64,000 nucleotides of DNA from Dehalococcoidia bacterium UBA2158. Its GTDB lineage: Bacteria > Chloroflexota > Dehalococcoidia > Lucifugimonadales > UBA3495. Numbering within the stretch: position 1 is the first letter of the stretch; the number at the start of each line of letters is the position of its first letter. The stretch lies in assembly GCA_002328185.1 (NCBI GenBank), contig DCWQ01000068.1, positions 1-64,000 on the forward strand. The letters are read 5' to 3'. The translations under genes and the position numbers were made by a program. The notes below the pieces were generated by a model, which worked only from the letters and a program-made list of their open reading frames with translations, had not been told where the DNA came from and made no database searches. Below are positions 9,001 through 17,389 of the stretch, piece by piece.

Positions 9001-9887
9001 TCATTGAACTGATTGACCAAGCAGTCGAGCTGGTGGCGTCATTAGACGAGTCGCCCGAACACAATATGGTTGTCAAGCACTTCCAGGAAGACCGGGCCGC
9101 CGATCAGTCCACAGGGGAAAACACCGACTCTGAAAGTAATCCAGCGTTGTATCGCATCTTTGGCAGCAAGCCGGGTACCTATGGGGCTGGGATACTTGGG
9201 GCCATCGACGAACGAAACTGGGAGACCGTCCAGGACCTGGCCGAGGTCTACACCGCCTGGGGCGGATACGCCTACACCCGCCAGGACTTTGGCGTCCACG
9301 CCCGGGACCAGTTCCGGCGGCGGTTCGGCCAGATCGTGGTTGCCGCCAAGAACCAGGACAATCGGGAACACGACATTTTCGACAGCGACGACTACATGCA
9401 GTACCACGGCGGCATGATCGCCACTGTGCGGGCGCTGACCGGAGAGAACCCCCAGCAGTTCTTCGGCGACAGTTCAGACCCCACTCGCGCCAGGGTCCGC
9501 AAGCTGGAGGACGAGGCCCGGCGTGTCTTCCGCACCAGGGTGGTTAACCCCAAGTGGATCGACTCCATGAAACGCCACGGCTACAAGGGGGCCTTCGAAC
9601 TGTCAGCCACCGTGGACTACATGTTCGGCTACGACGCCACCGCCCAGGTTATCGAGGACTGGATGTACGAAAACGTCACCGAGTCGTACGTTCTCGACCC
9701 GGAGACCCAAAAGTTCTTCCAGCAGAGCAACCCCTGGGCCTTGCGGGACATCGTGGAACGGCTGCTGGAAGCCATCCAACGCGGCATGTGGGAGAATCCC
9801 CCGCCTGACATGAAAGAGAAACTCCAACAGATGTTCTTGGACCTAGAAGCGAACCTAGAGGCCCGCCAAGAAACATCCGAAGCTTAG
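6075..9887 (+). CDS. cobN: Cobaltochelatase large subunit CobN
   Basis: CobN/ChlH-family proteins bind the tetrapyrrole and accept a metal ion, driven by an AAA+ partner. The 1270-residue product has the family length and the signature MGKHGTMEWLPGKGIG near residues 550-566. The C-terminal half includes DFGVHARDQFRRRFGQ and the YKGAFELSATVDYMFGYDATA region. The start is TTG (6075-6077), preceded by GGAAGGGA. Adjacent cbiE, the riboswitch-controlled transporter and the ChlI/ChlD fusion at 15070 favour cobalt over magnesium; no bacteriochlorophyll genes are visible. Assignment to CobN rather than ChlH is by context. Confidence 0.9.
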   Translation: MILFVTTADTDLLTADRALEGLPADFPEVKAFNPANLFGEGEQQQILDAAAQADVVVLRLLGGKRAMPKTFDPLVRLCHEKRTPLIACPGHQEWDQELVTACNVSPSEVDAVFSYLIRGGVTNFQNMFLFLSDSYLGSEHGHEAPSEVSWEGVYHQSEPDGMDVQDFIERRFQAGRPNIAILFYRAHWMSGNLRTVDALVNRLEELGANVLPVYSFSLKHNPEGDGQANRTFTEILCDPDGQARVHCIINTMGMSMTDLREGVATFATGPQVDHLDKLNVPIIQGIFSTGNEADWEASSLGLGPVDTAMSVALPEFDGRIITVPISFKEEVASEVNGRNEKMDARLQRNLPQLDRIDFLARLSVKWAALRLKPNSEKRVAIILSNYPTKDARVGNAVGLDTPASVINVLNAMKDGGYQVTDIPADGDELVHRIIERCSNDTDTLTEEQLRLAAGHVSGKQYSEWFATFPKQVQTELRAAWGEPPGQVYRTGDDLAIAGIDLGNVFVGLQPPRGFGENPIAVYHSPDLPPTHHYVAYYRWVRDIFKADAMVHMGKHGTMEWLPGKGIGLSNSCYPEVTLEDLPLFYPFIINNPGEGAQAKRRAHATIVDHLIPPMTTADSYGDIARLEQLMDEHYQCQTLDPAKLPFLEGQIWDMVRQADLDRDLGVDELPEDFGDFILHIDGYLCELKDAQIKDGLHTLGEVPQDEQMTGLLSALTRLDTGGIPSLRRSLAEAMGLDYTSLLDEPALPAADPVPAPLINGDDAPIRTQGDLLERLEVLSRSAYSMLDAGGFKSEGVARTVEQLLGAKDAQTSAVLTYVADTLHPALLRTTDEIGNLLRGLDGQFVPAGPSGAPTRGMANILPTGRNFYSVDPKTIPSPTAWDMGVGLADALLAVYMEEEGAYPEMVGLVIWGTSAMRTHGDDIAQVFSLLGVKPVWQQESRRVSGLEVIPLSELGRPRIDVTVRISGFFRDAFPNLIELIDQAVELVASLDESPEHNMVVKHFQEDRAADQSTGENTDSESNPALYRIFGSKPGTYGAGILGAIDERNWETVQDLAEVYTAWGGYAYTRQDFGVHARDQFRRRFGQIVVAAKNQDNREHDIFDSDDYMQYHGGMIATVRALTGENPQQFFGDSSDPTRARVRKLEDEARRVFRTRVVNPKWIDSMKRHGYKGAFELSATVDYMFGYDATAQVIEDWMYENVTESYVLDPETQKFFQQSNPWALRDIVERLLEAIQRGMWENPPPDMKEKLQQMFLDLEANLEARQETSEA

Positions 9888-9915
9888 AAACCCATTTCAT
9901 TTGCGACCAGATGTC

Positions 9916-9941
9916 CTCTCCCCCGTTGCGACGGGGGAGAG
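9916..9941. repeat. Intergenic C-run/G-run palindrome, copy 1
   Basis: An 11-bp perfect inverted repeat, CTCTCCCCCGT and ACGGGGGAGAG, surrounds a four-base loop just after cobN. Similar palindromes occur at 19873-19896, 28679-28702 and 29518-29539. Confidence 0.7.
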
Positions 9942-9999
9942 GGCGAACGGCCCTATGGGCCCCAAAACAAACACCAGGAGGCCACCTGTAGATATAACG

Positions 10000-10418
10000 A
10001 TGGAACTGCTCCGTGAACTGACCAAAGACCAGAAGAAGACGTGGGTGAACGGCGGCAGCAAGGTGTCTAGCGAGAATAGCTCTAGGGGCATCAAAGAACC
10101 GGAGGTCGACGGCAAGTATGTCACCATAGAAGAGAAGCCGACAACTGGCACTTCCACTTGGCCCTGGAAGACGTTACAGGCATCCAGTTCGTCGATGCCG
10201 AGAGCCACGGCGACATACATTCCTACTACGTCCGGTTCTCCGGCCCGGGCCATGAAGACACACTGGTCCGCAGCTACTTCTCTAATCCCAACCTGGACGA
10301 CAACGAGAAGCGGACCGAGTTTCAGCCCGAGAAGCTGCATGCATTTGATGAATTCCGTGACCGGTACGTCGGCCAGGAGGGCATCGTGTTCGTTACGCGC
10401 CTTCGGCATTCCAGCTAA
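10000..10418 (+). pseudogene. Small protein with apparent frameshift, possibly ChuX/HutX-like
   Basis: The coding signal changes frame once. From the ATG at 10000 one frame reads MELLRELTKDQKKTWVNG and continues to VTIEEKP near 10139. The next frame then reads DNWHFHLALEDVTGIQF and continues to a stop at 10416-10418. Joined, the two give about 139 residues of coherent acidic sequence, whereas either frame alone is anomalous across the join. The -1 shift could be a one-base assembly error, a disabling mutation or programmed frameshifting. The layout loosely recalls ChuX/HutX-type heme-binding proteins, but that is a weak recollection. It lies between cobN and the cobalamin riboswitch. Confidence 0.55.
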
Positions 10419-10549
10419 TTCCCAAATTTCACCGCTTTTGATCTGATGATTAAAATTGCCCGCATAGGTGTTGACTGAAACATCTTAAGAGGGTAGCATC
10501 ACGTTCGTTGCTGGCTACGAAGTTCGGCGCTGGCACGGTTTAAAAGTTT

Positions 10550-10740
10550 AATTACCGTCCATAGGTGGTTCCGAGAGATCGGGACTGAAAAGGGAAGCCG
10601 GTGTGATACCGGCGCGGTCGCGCCACTGTAACTGGTGGAGTCCACCTCAAGGGAAATCGTCACTGCCCCGATAAGTCGGGATGGGAAGGCGGGGGGTACG
10701 GACCAAAACCAGGAGCCAGGAGACCTGCCTATGAATTGAC
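10550..10740 (+). ncRNA. Cobalamin riboswitch
   Basis: The leader contains the B12 box GAGCCAGGAGACCTGCC at 10713-10729, preceded by AAGCCGGTGTGATACCGGCGC, GCCACTGTAACTGG (around 10620) and the GGGAAGGCGGG segment, in the order of the cobalamin riboswitch. A terminator hairpin follows at 10788-10815 and the CbiX-like gene starts at 10911. Adenosylcobalamin binding would be expected to favour termination and reduce expression of the downstream transporter genes. Confidence 0.93.
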
Positions 10741-10787
10741 TTGATGCACTTCGCAGATGAGGGTGTGAGTCGTTCTTCTCATTACAG

Positions 10788-10815
10788 CCTGACTTTGAAA
10801 GTCGGGTTTTTTTTT
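10788..10815 (+). terminator. Riboswitch-controlled intrinsic terminator
   Basis: CCTGACTTT and AAAGTCGGG form a stem with one G-T pair, followed by nine T residues. It lies 58 bases after the B12 box and before the CbiX-like gene, the expected place for the expression platform of the riboswitch. Confidence 0.85.
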
Positions 10816-10910
10816 GCCCGAAAATCGAACCGTAGAATCAATAAATAACCTAGCTCGCCAGTGAAATTGACCCCGAAACCGCTGGCAGATGCACCAAGGA
10901 GCCAAAATTT

Positions 10911-11756
10911 ATGTCCATAACGAACGGCAACGAGCCGGCAGTTGCTACCAATTTGTCCAACGGCGCTAAGGCCCAAGATGTGGCCGTGGTGCTGTTGGGC
11001 CGCGGCAACTTGCACGGTAATCGACTTCAAGACGGACTCGGCATGATATCGGCGAGAATGGCGGATGCCTACGACGATTACCACTTTGTAGAGGCTTTGT
11101 TAGAACAGGGTGAAGAATCCTTTCCTAATGCCCTGGACGTCTGCGTCGAAGCCGGCGCGAGACGTATCATCGCCGTGCCAGTTTTTTTCCCGTTGGATCC
11201 ACCCGTTGTCAACTGGCTCAAGTCTGTGGCCCGCCAGTGGCTTCGGGAGTCAAATTCAAACGTGGTGATCACGTTCACCGAGTCGGTCATGGAAAGCCCA
11301 TTGGTCCCCGAAGCGATAAATGGTTCCGTGGAATACGCATTGTCCCAAGGGAAGCCGTTGGAGGCCAAACAACGAGCCAATAATAATGAAGAGCACCCAG
11401 CCTGGTCGGTGATCCCGCCCCACAAAAATCACGTCCTATTCTGCCAGGGGCCACGCTGTACTGCTTCGGGATCTGGAGACCTGGGCGGATACCTCAGGAA
11501 ACGTTTGAAAGAAGAGGGACTTGAGGAGGACGCGGGTCACGTATTGGAAGCTCAAACCGGCTGCCTTTTCCCGTGCAACCTAGGCCCGTTGATGGTGGTT
11601 TATCCCGAAGGGACTTGGTATTGCGGACTTGACCGCGCCGCGATCGATCGGATCATCGAGGAACATTTCCACGGAGGACAGGTCGTGACTGACTACGCTT
11701 TCAATCCCTCTCCCGAACGTCAATCGACGGCCCAAACCCAGAATCCCTACACATGA
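10911..11756 (+). CDS. CbiX-like domain fused to a 2Fe-2S thioredoxin-like ferredoxin
   Basis: Residues about 20-150 resemble the CbiX/SirB chelatase fold, with the phrases VAVVLLGRGNLHG and GARRIIAVPVFF. Residues about 180-260 form a thioredoxin-like 2Fe-2S ferredoxin, with Cys in FCQGPRC and in GCLFPC. CbiX enzymes normally use His in a GHG motif and a second His after the VVPLFL strand. Here the motif is GRG (residues 30-32) and the second His is absent, as in the C-terminal half of long CbiX proteins. Chelatase activity is therefore doubtful. It is the first gene after the riboswitch, ahead of the B12-type transporter. Confidence 0.75.
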   Translation: MSITNGNEPAVATNLSNGAKAQDVAVVLLGRGNLHGNRLQDGLGMISARMADAYDDYHFVEALLEQGEESFPNALDVCVEAGARRIIAVPVFFPLDPPVVNWLKSVARQWLRESNSNVVITFTESVMESPLVPEAINGSVEYALSQGKPLEAKQRANNNEEHPAWSVIPPHKNHVLFCQGPRCTASGSGDLGGYLRKRLKEEGLEEDAGHVLEAQTGCLFPCNLGPLMVVYPEGTWYCGLDRAAIDRIIEEHFHGGQVVTDYAFNPSPERQSTAQTQNPYT

Positions 11757-11819
11757 TCGCTTGACCATCAGATAGCACAGATACGAACACATTTTTAGAA
11801 GTTCGCTATCGGAGAAACG

Positions 11820-12836
11820 ATGATTCGGGAAAACCTCTTTGTAATACTCGCAATTCTTGCAGCTGTCCTCCTGTTGGCGGCCTGCGGAGGCGATGACGCT
11901 GACTCGGTGCAAGGTGGTGAAGCGGCGGGGTTCAGTGTGGAGAACTGCAGCACCACCACCGGCGAGGACAGCCAGGGAGCCTTTCCAGTCTCGTCACATA
12001 CCTACACAGAAGCCCCATCCCGAGCTGTAACCATGAACCAGCACACCACCGAATTGATGCTGACCTTAGGCCTACAAGACCGGATGGCCGGAACCGCTTA
12101 CATCGACGACTTCATCCTCCCTGAGCTAAAAGAAGCCTACGATTCCGTGTCTGTTTTGGCTGATGAATACCCATCTAAAGAGGTCATTCTGGGTTCCGAA
12201 ACCGATTTTATCTATGCTGGTTTTGCCAGCGCATTCCGGGAAACTGCCGCCGGTCCACAGGCCGATTTAGCGGACTTAGGAATCCCATCGTATTTGACTT
12301 TAGCGATGTGTAAGGAAGAAGCCGATTCCATTCAGGATATCTATGACGACATTGCCAACATTAGCCGAATCTTTGAAGTTACAGAACGTGGAGAAGCCCT
12401 CATAGCGTCCATGGAAAAGGACATCGAATCGGTGACGTCTAAAGTGGACCCTTCGGGCACTCCGATCCGGGCCTTTCTATATGACTCGGGTGACGACGCC
12501 CCGTACACTTCAGTTTGCTGCTCGATGTTTACCAATCTGATCGAATTGGCAGGCGCGAAGAACATCTTCGATGACGTCGACGGCAGGTGGGCTACGGTCA
12601 ACTGGGAGGAAGTCATTGAACGGGATCCTGAAGTCATAGTCCTGATCGAAGCGGTTTGGTCCACCGCTCAGGAGAAGATGGATTTCCTGACCACCAACGA
12701 AGCCCTGGCCGACATTACCGCAGTTAAAGAACAAAGGTTTGTTACTATAAACTTCAGCTCCATTGTGCCCGGCATAAGGAACCCGGAGGCGATCAGGACT
12801 TTGGCCGAGGGGATATATCCTGAATCCTTTAGGTAG
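11820..12836 (+). CDS. ABC transporter substrate-binding lipoprotein, BtuF-like
   Basis: This is a periplasmic-binding-protein family member of the corrinoid/siderophore type. The N-terminus is a lipoprotein signal peptide ending in LLLAAC, so Cys22 is the predicted lipidated residue, followed by a short acidic spacer. The body has SRAVTMNQHTTELMLTLGL and DPEVIVLIEAVW, typical of this family. GGAGAAACG precedes the ATG. Permease and ATPase genes follow and the riboswitch lies upstream, so corrinoid uptake is the best inference; an iron-chelate substrate remains possible from sequence alone. Confidence 0.85.
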   Translation: MIRENLFVILAILAAVLLLAACGGDDADSVQGGEAAGFSVENCSTTTGEDSQGAFPVSSHTYTEAPSRAVTMNQHTTELMLTLGLQDRMAGTAYIDDFILPELKEAYDSVSVLADEYPSKEVILGSETDFIYAGFASAFRETAAGPQADLADLGIPSYLTLAMCKEEADSIQDIYDDIANISRIFEVTERGEALIASMEKDIESVTSKVDPSGTPIRAFLYDSGDDAPYTSVCCSMFTNLIELAGAKNIFDDVDGRWATVNWEEVIERDPEVIVLIEAVWSTAQEKMDFLTTNEALADITAVKEQRFVTINFSSIVPGIRNPEAIRTLAEGIYPESFR

Positions 12837-12874
12837 ACGAATATGACGACTCTCCCGCCGACAAAAAGAGCAAC

Positions 12875-13996
12875 ATGTTAGGCCAGCGCTCCCGGTCGGC
12901 CAACGTGGTCGAGGGTATCCCGCTTCTATCTACAGGCGCTACAAGCGCGAGTGCAAGGCGACAGGCAGACAAGACCCGTTTCCTACTCATTGGCCTTTCG
13001 ATTGCCCTCGTTGTTTCCGTTACGATGGCTGTTACCATCGGGCCGGTCTATATCTCACCGGTTACGGTTTGGAACATCGTCCTGTCCCGTCTTTTCAGCG
13101 TGGACGCCGGGCAGTGGAGTCAAGGCCAGGACAACATCGTCTGGCTCATCAGGTTGCCCCGGGTGCTTTTGGCCGGGTTGGTTGGGAGCGGATTGGCCGC
13201 CGTGGGCGTAGCGATGCAAGCCACGGTGAGAAACCCACTGGCCGACCCTTACATCCTGGGTACATCCTCCGGCGCTTCGGTCGGTGCAGTGCTTGTTATC
13301 GTGCTCGGGCTCAATTTCTTCGATCCTTATTCATTGTCGGCAATGGCATTTGTCGGTGCAGTGGGTTCGTTTATCTTGGTGTTCTTGCTGGCCCAAAGCT
13401 CGGGGCGGATATCGCCCACCCGGTTGATATTAGCCGGCGTTGCCTTGGCCTACATCCTATCGGCCATCACCAGTTTCATTTTGTTTATGGGAGACGATCG
13501 TGATTTCCGAGAGGTCCTGTTCTGGATGTTAGGAACCCTGGCCGGGGCAAAATGGGAGTTTTTGACCCTTCCGACCATCGCATTGGCCTTAGGTGTGGGA
13601 ATTCTGCTGCTCCAAGCGAGGTCCATGAACGCCTTGCTGATGGGCGATGAAACGGCCACCGCGCTGGGCGTCGACCCCCAAAAGTTCCGCCGACAATTAC
13701 TGGTGCTTGCGGCGTTGCTGACCGGTGTAATGGTGGCAGTTTCCGGCGCAATCGGTTTCGTGGGGCTGATGATGCCCCATATCGTACGCTTGGTGGTCGG
13801 GTCGGACCACCGGAGGGTCCTGCCAGCCTCGGTATTGTTGGGGGCGGTCTTCCTGATCTGGGTCGACGTGGGTGCGCGCACAGTGGTGCAGCCGGAAGAG
13901 TTGCCGGTGAGCGTGATAACAGCGTTGGTCGGTGCGCCATTCTTCCTCTGGCTTTTACGGTGGAGGAAGAATGCCTTCGGCGGAGATAGAATTTGA
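12875..13996 (+). CDS. FecCD/BtuC-family ABC transporter permease
   Basis: The 373-residue membrane protein has multiple hydrophobic segments beginning with LIGLSIALVVSVTMAVTIG. It carries the family motifs RLPRVLLAGLVGSGLA, NPLADPYILGTSSGASVG and GAIGFVGLMMPHIVR. These define permeases for corrinoids and iron chelates. Its stop overlaps the TTG start of the ATPase gene (TTGA), indicating translational coupling. Corrinoid uptake is inferred from the upstream riboswitch. Confidence 0.9.
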   Translation: MLGQRSRSANVVEGIPLLSTGATSASARRQADKTRFLLIGLSIALVVSVTMAVTIGPVYISPVTVWNIVLSRLFSVDAGQWSQGQDNIVWLIRLPRVLLAGLVGSGLAAVGVAMQATVRNPLADPYILGTSSGASVGAVLVIVLGLNFFDPYSLSAMAFVGAVGSFILVFLLAQSSGRISPTRLILAGVALAYILSAITSFILFMGDDRDFREVLFWMLGTLAGAKWEFLTLPTIALALGVGILLLQARSMNALLMGDETATALGVDPQKFRRQLLVLAALLTGVMVAVSGAIGFVGLMMPHIVRLVVGSDHRRVLPASVLLGAVFLIWVDVGARTVVQPEELPVSVITALVGAPFFLWLLRWRKNAFGGDRI

Positions 13997-14778
13997 GACT
14001 GGACATACAAGGGCTCTACTGGGGCGTCGATGGCCTGGACATACTCCATGATATCAAGATGAGTGTGGATCCCGGCGCCATGGTCGGGTTGGTAGGACCC
14101 AACGGCAGCGGCAAATCGTCTTTGCTCCGATGTGTGTACCGGGCGCTGAAACCCCGGACGGGTAGCATTGCTATCGACGGGGATGATCTATGGGATATCA
14201 GTTCCAAAGAAGCTGCCCGTCGGATAGCAGTGGTCCTTCAAGAATCTCCCACCGAATTCGATTTCACGGCATATGAGATCGTTTCCATGGGCCGCAATCC
14301 CCATAAGCAAATGTTTGACCGGGAGAACGAACAAGACGATGTAATCATCGAAGACGCCCTCAATCAGGTGGGAATGACCGGCTTCGCCGACAGGAGTTTC
14401 GCCACGCTATCCGGCGGAGAGAAACAGAGGATATTGATCGCCCGCAGTCTTTCTCAGCAAGCTAGTTTTCTTCTGTTAGACGAACCGACCAACCACTTGG
14501 ACATTCGTTATCAATTGGAGACCATGGACCTGGTAAAGGAATTGGGCCTGTCCACCTTGACAGCCCTGCATGATTTGAACATTGCCACAGAATACTGCGA
14601 CAAGATATACGTGATCGATGGTGGGCGAATCGTGGCCAGCGGACCACCTCCGGAGGTCTTGAAGCCACCATTGATAAAGAAGGTCTTCGGGGTCGGATCT
14701 TCTGTAAACGTGAACTCCCACACCGGAAAGCCAAGGTTGAATTTCTATTTGGACCGAAATGGCAAAAATGGCCTGTGA
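13993..14778 (+). CDS. ABC transporter ATP-binding protein, BtuD/FecE type
   Basis: The 261-residue ATPase has Walker A GPNGSGKSS, the signature LSGGEKQR and Walker B LLLDEPTNHLD, then the H-loop LTALHDLN. The TTG start overlaps the permease stop by four bases. With the preceding two genes it forms a complete binding-protein, permease and ATPase importer. A strong hairpin at 14838-14869 follows the gene and probably ends the operon. Confidence 0.92.
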   Translation: MRLDIQGLYWGVDGLDILHDIKMSVDPGAMVGLVGPNGSGKSSLLRCVYRALKPRTGSIAIDGDDLWDISSKEAARRIAVVLQESPTEFDFTAYEIVSMGRNPHKQMFDRENEQDDVIIEDALNQVGMTGFADRSFATLSGGEKQRILIARSLSQQASFLLLDEPTNHLDIRYQLETMDLVKELGLSTLTALHDLNIATEYCDKIYVIDGGRIVASGPPPEVLKPPLIKKVFGVGSSVNVNSHTGKPRLNFYLDRNGKNGL

Positions 14779-14837
14779 CGGTCAACGGTTATCGCCCCTT
14801 AGAAATCTTCCTTTAACTGCCCGCCGCGCTTCTTCAA

Positions 14838-14878
14838 GCCGCCACCGCTCTAGCCTTAGCGGTGGCGGCGGGCGTCCG
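14838..14878 (+). terminator. Hairpin terminator after the B12-type transporter operon
   Basis: GCCGCCACCGCT and AGCGGTGGCGGC form a perfect 12-bp stem around an 8-base loop. A short GC segment and then five T residues follow. It lies 60 bases after the ATPase stop. Confidence 0.65.
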
Positions 14879-14958
14879 TTTTTGGCGTGATAGCGGCCGT
14901 GAACCCACTTGATAGCCTGTTGACATAAATATCAGCGTTCGTGATTGGATCGGTGGGC

Positions 14959-14964
14959 TATAAT
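14959..14964 (+). promoter_or_regulatory. Possible -10 element of the chelatase ATPase gene
   Basis: A perfect TATAAT lies about 105 bases before the gene at 15070. No good -35 hexamer is present at standard spacing; a TTGACA occurs at about 14920 but is too far upstream to pair with it. Confidence 0.3.
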
Positions 14965-15069
14965 TCTGGAGGATATCAATAAGAACTGGTGCGGCAAAAA
15001 GCCCGCCGGCGCATGATTTAACTTGAATAATAGAGAGCGCAATACGGGGGATCTCATGGATGTCACCAC

Positions 15070-17145
15070 GTGACCCAGCACACTGAAAACAACAATTTCG
15101 AGTCGAGGTTCCCATTCACGGCCATAGTCGGACAAACGGCCATGAAACGGGCGCTGCTACTGAACGCTGTCAATCCCAAGATCGGCGGCGTCTTGGTTCG
15201 CGGCAAGAAGGGCACCGCCAAATCCACGGCGGTCCGTTCCTTGGCGGGCTTGCTGCCCTCGGTAACGGTGGTTCAGGGCTGCCCCTACAACTGCAGCCCC
15301 GAAGAGAGGCAAGGTCTCTGCACCCGCTGCGACCCTCAAGCCGGGGAAGTACAGCCGGTGGTGCGGCAGATACCCATCATTGACCTACCCGTTGGCGCCA
15401 CTGAGGACCGTCTAGTGGGCTCGCTGGACATCGAAGAAGCCATCAAGACCGGCAACCGAGTGTTTGAACCCGGGCTGATTGCCGCCACACATCGGGGCAT
15501 CCTTTATATCGACGAAGTTAACCTCCTCAACGACCATCTCGTGGACATCCTGTTGGACGCCGCCGCAATGGGCCGAAACTACGTTGAGCGGGAAGGCATA
15601 TCCGTCACCCACCGCTCGGAATTCATCCTGGTGGGCACCATGAACCCCGAGGAAGGTGACCTACGGCCCCAGTTGTTGGACCGCTTCGGCTTGGCCGTCG
15701 AAGTGGAAGGCCGGTTCACTCCCGAAGAACGCCAGGAAGTTGTCAAACGCCGCATCGCCTACGAGGCCGACTCCCAGGGTTTCATGGCGGAGTGGAGCCA
15801 GGCGGAAGTGGAAGAGAGGGAGCGGGTGCTCCGCAGCCAAAAACTGTTGCCGCAAGTGATAGTCAGCGACGACATCTTGACCCTCATCACCGCGATCTGC
15901 GCCGAGTACGACGTTGATGGCATGCGTGGCGACATCGTGATGTACAAGACCGCCGCCACCATCGCCGCTTACGAGGATCGGACCGAGGTCAACGCCGAGG
16001 ACGTGCGGGAGGCCGCCAACCTGGCCTTGCTGCACCGGCAACGGCGGCAACCCTTCCAGCAGCCTAACCTGGCCACCGAGCAACTGGACTCCATGGTGGA
16101 CGACTTCCAAGGCCAGGATCGTCAACGGGAGTCGCAAGATTCATCTCAAAACGATAGCCAAGGAGAGGGCGATTCTGAGCCCTCGGACTTATCACCTCCA
16201 GACCTCAATTCAGCGGAACCGGATAACGAAGCCGATAACTCGAACCCAGGGTCGTTAGGGCAGGAAGAGCAATTCGAAGTCGGCGATCCCTATTCAGTCC
16301 GGCCCCTGAACCTCAAGCCGCCCGACCAACGCTCCCGCCGCGCTTCGGGCCGCCGCAACGTCACTATCACCGACTCCTCAGCCGGCCGCTACGTGGGCTC
16401 CCGCATGCCTGAAGGCAAAGCATCCGGCCTGGCCTTGGACGCCACCCTGCGCGCCGCCGCCCCGCACCAATTGGGCCGCCGTGCCGCCTCTGAATCACAG
16501 AATGTGGTATTGATCGAAGCTCAAGATATCCGGGACAAGGTCAGGGAGAGCAAGTCGGGCAGCATGGTGCTGTTCGTGGTGGACGCCAGCGGCTCCATGG
16601 GGGCGCAGCGAAGGATGGTAGCGGTGAAGGGGGCGGTCATGTCCCTGCTGCTGGACGCCTACCAACGCCGCGACCGGGTGGGCATGATCTCATTTCGAGG
16701 CACCAGCGCCTCATTAATGCTCCCGCCCACCAACAGCGTTGACCTGGCCCGCGTCCATCTGGCCGACATGCCGACCGGCGGCCGCACCCCACTAAGTGCT
16801 GGGCTGTTCAAGGCCTTGGAAGTAATCGAGACCGAACGGGTCAAGGATCGGAACGTGCTGCCCCTGTTGGTGCTGCTGTCCGACGGTCGCGGCAACGTTG
16901 CTCTAGGGCTGGACTCGCCGTTGGACGAAGCCTACGCCGCAGCCGGCATCATCGGCGACGACAAGATTCCGTCCGTGGTGGTGGATACCGAGTCGGGCTA
17001 TATCAGACTTGGCATGGTCCAGTCGGTAGCCGAGGCCATGGACGCCCAGTACCTGAAGCTGGAAGACCTGCGGGCCGAAAGCCTGGCGGACGCCGTGCGC
17101 CAGAAGATGCCCATAGTTGGCGAGGCCCCACCACACATCAATTAG
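15070..17145 (+). CDS. Fused ChlI/ChlD-type chelatase ATPase subunit (AAA+ plus VWA)
   Basis: This is the ATP-driven partner of CobN/ChlH chelatases. The AAA+ domain carries Walker A GKKGTAKS at residues 45-52, the cysteine cluster GCPYNCSPEERQGLCTRC and the DEVNLLNDHLVD Walker B region. An acidic, Ser/Asn-rich linker spans about residues 345-430. The C-terminal VWA domain holds the MIDAS motif VVDASGSMG near residue 503. The start is GTG. I and D functions are thus in one chain of 691 residues. Co-location with cobN and the B12 transporter supports cobaltochelatase; magnesium chelatase cannot be excluded. Confidence 0.9.
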   Translation: MTQHTENNNFESRFPFTAIVGQTAMKRALLLNAVNPKIGGVLVRGKKGTAKSTAVRSLAGLLPSVTVVQGCPYNCSPEERQGLCTRCDPQAGEVQPVVRQIPIIDLPVGATEDRLVGSLDIEEAIKTGNRVFEPGLIAATHRGILYIDEVNLLNDHLVDILLDAAAMGRNYVEREGISVTHRSEFILVGTMNPEEGDLRPQLLDRFGLAVEVEGRFTPEERQEVVKRRIAYEADSQGFMAEWSQAEVEERERVLRSQKLLPQVIVSDDILTLITAICAEYDVDGMRGDIVMYKTAATIAAYEDRTEVNAEDVREAANLALLHRQRRQPFQQPNLATEQLDSMVDDFQGQDRQRESQDSSQNDSQGEGDSEPSDLSPPDLNSAEPDNEADNSNPGSLGQEEQFEVGDPYSVRPLNLKPPDQRSRRASGRRNVTITDSSAGRYVGSRMPEGKASGLALDATLRAAAPHQLGRRAASESQNVVLIEAQDIRDKVRESKSGSMVLFVVDASGSMGAQRRMVAVKGAVMSLLLDAYQRRDRVGMISFRGTSASLMLPPTNSVDLARVHLADMPTGGRTPLSAGLFKALEVIETERVKDRNVLPLLVLLSDGRGNVALGLDSPLDEAYAAAGIIGDDKIPSVVVDTESGYIRLGMVQSVAEAMDAQYLKLEDLRAESLADAVRQKMPIVGEAPPHIN

Positions 17146-17177
17146 CCTAAAGACAGCGCAGCCACCTGTTCAACAAA

Positions 17178-17204
17178 AAAGCTCCGGTTCTACCGGGGCT
17201 TTTC
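17178..17204 (+). terminator. Intrinsic terminator after the chelatase gene
   Basis: AAGCTCCGG and CCGGGGCTT pair with one G-T around a short loop, and the stem runs into four T residues. It lies 33 bases after the chelatase stop and before glyS. Confidence 0.7.
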
Positions 17205-17389
17205 TTATGCGTGTTTGTACCCAGCCTGAATGACGGCGCGTCTCCATAGCGCGCCACTTTGCGTTGTTCCGGTGACCCGACCTCCAGCCCCGTTTACATC
17301 GCCTACCGGACTTGATAACCTCGACTGTGGCCCCAAGAACGGCGATAATTCCCTTTCTTAACGCGGTTGTACCACCAGGAGGTATTCCT

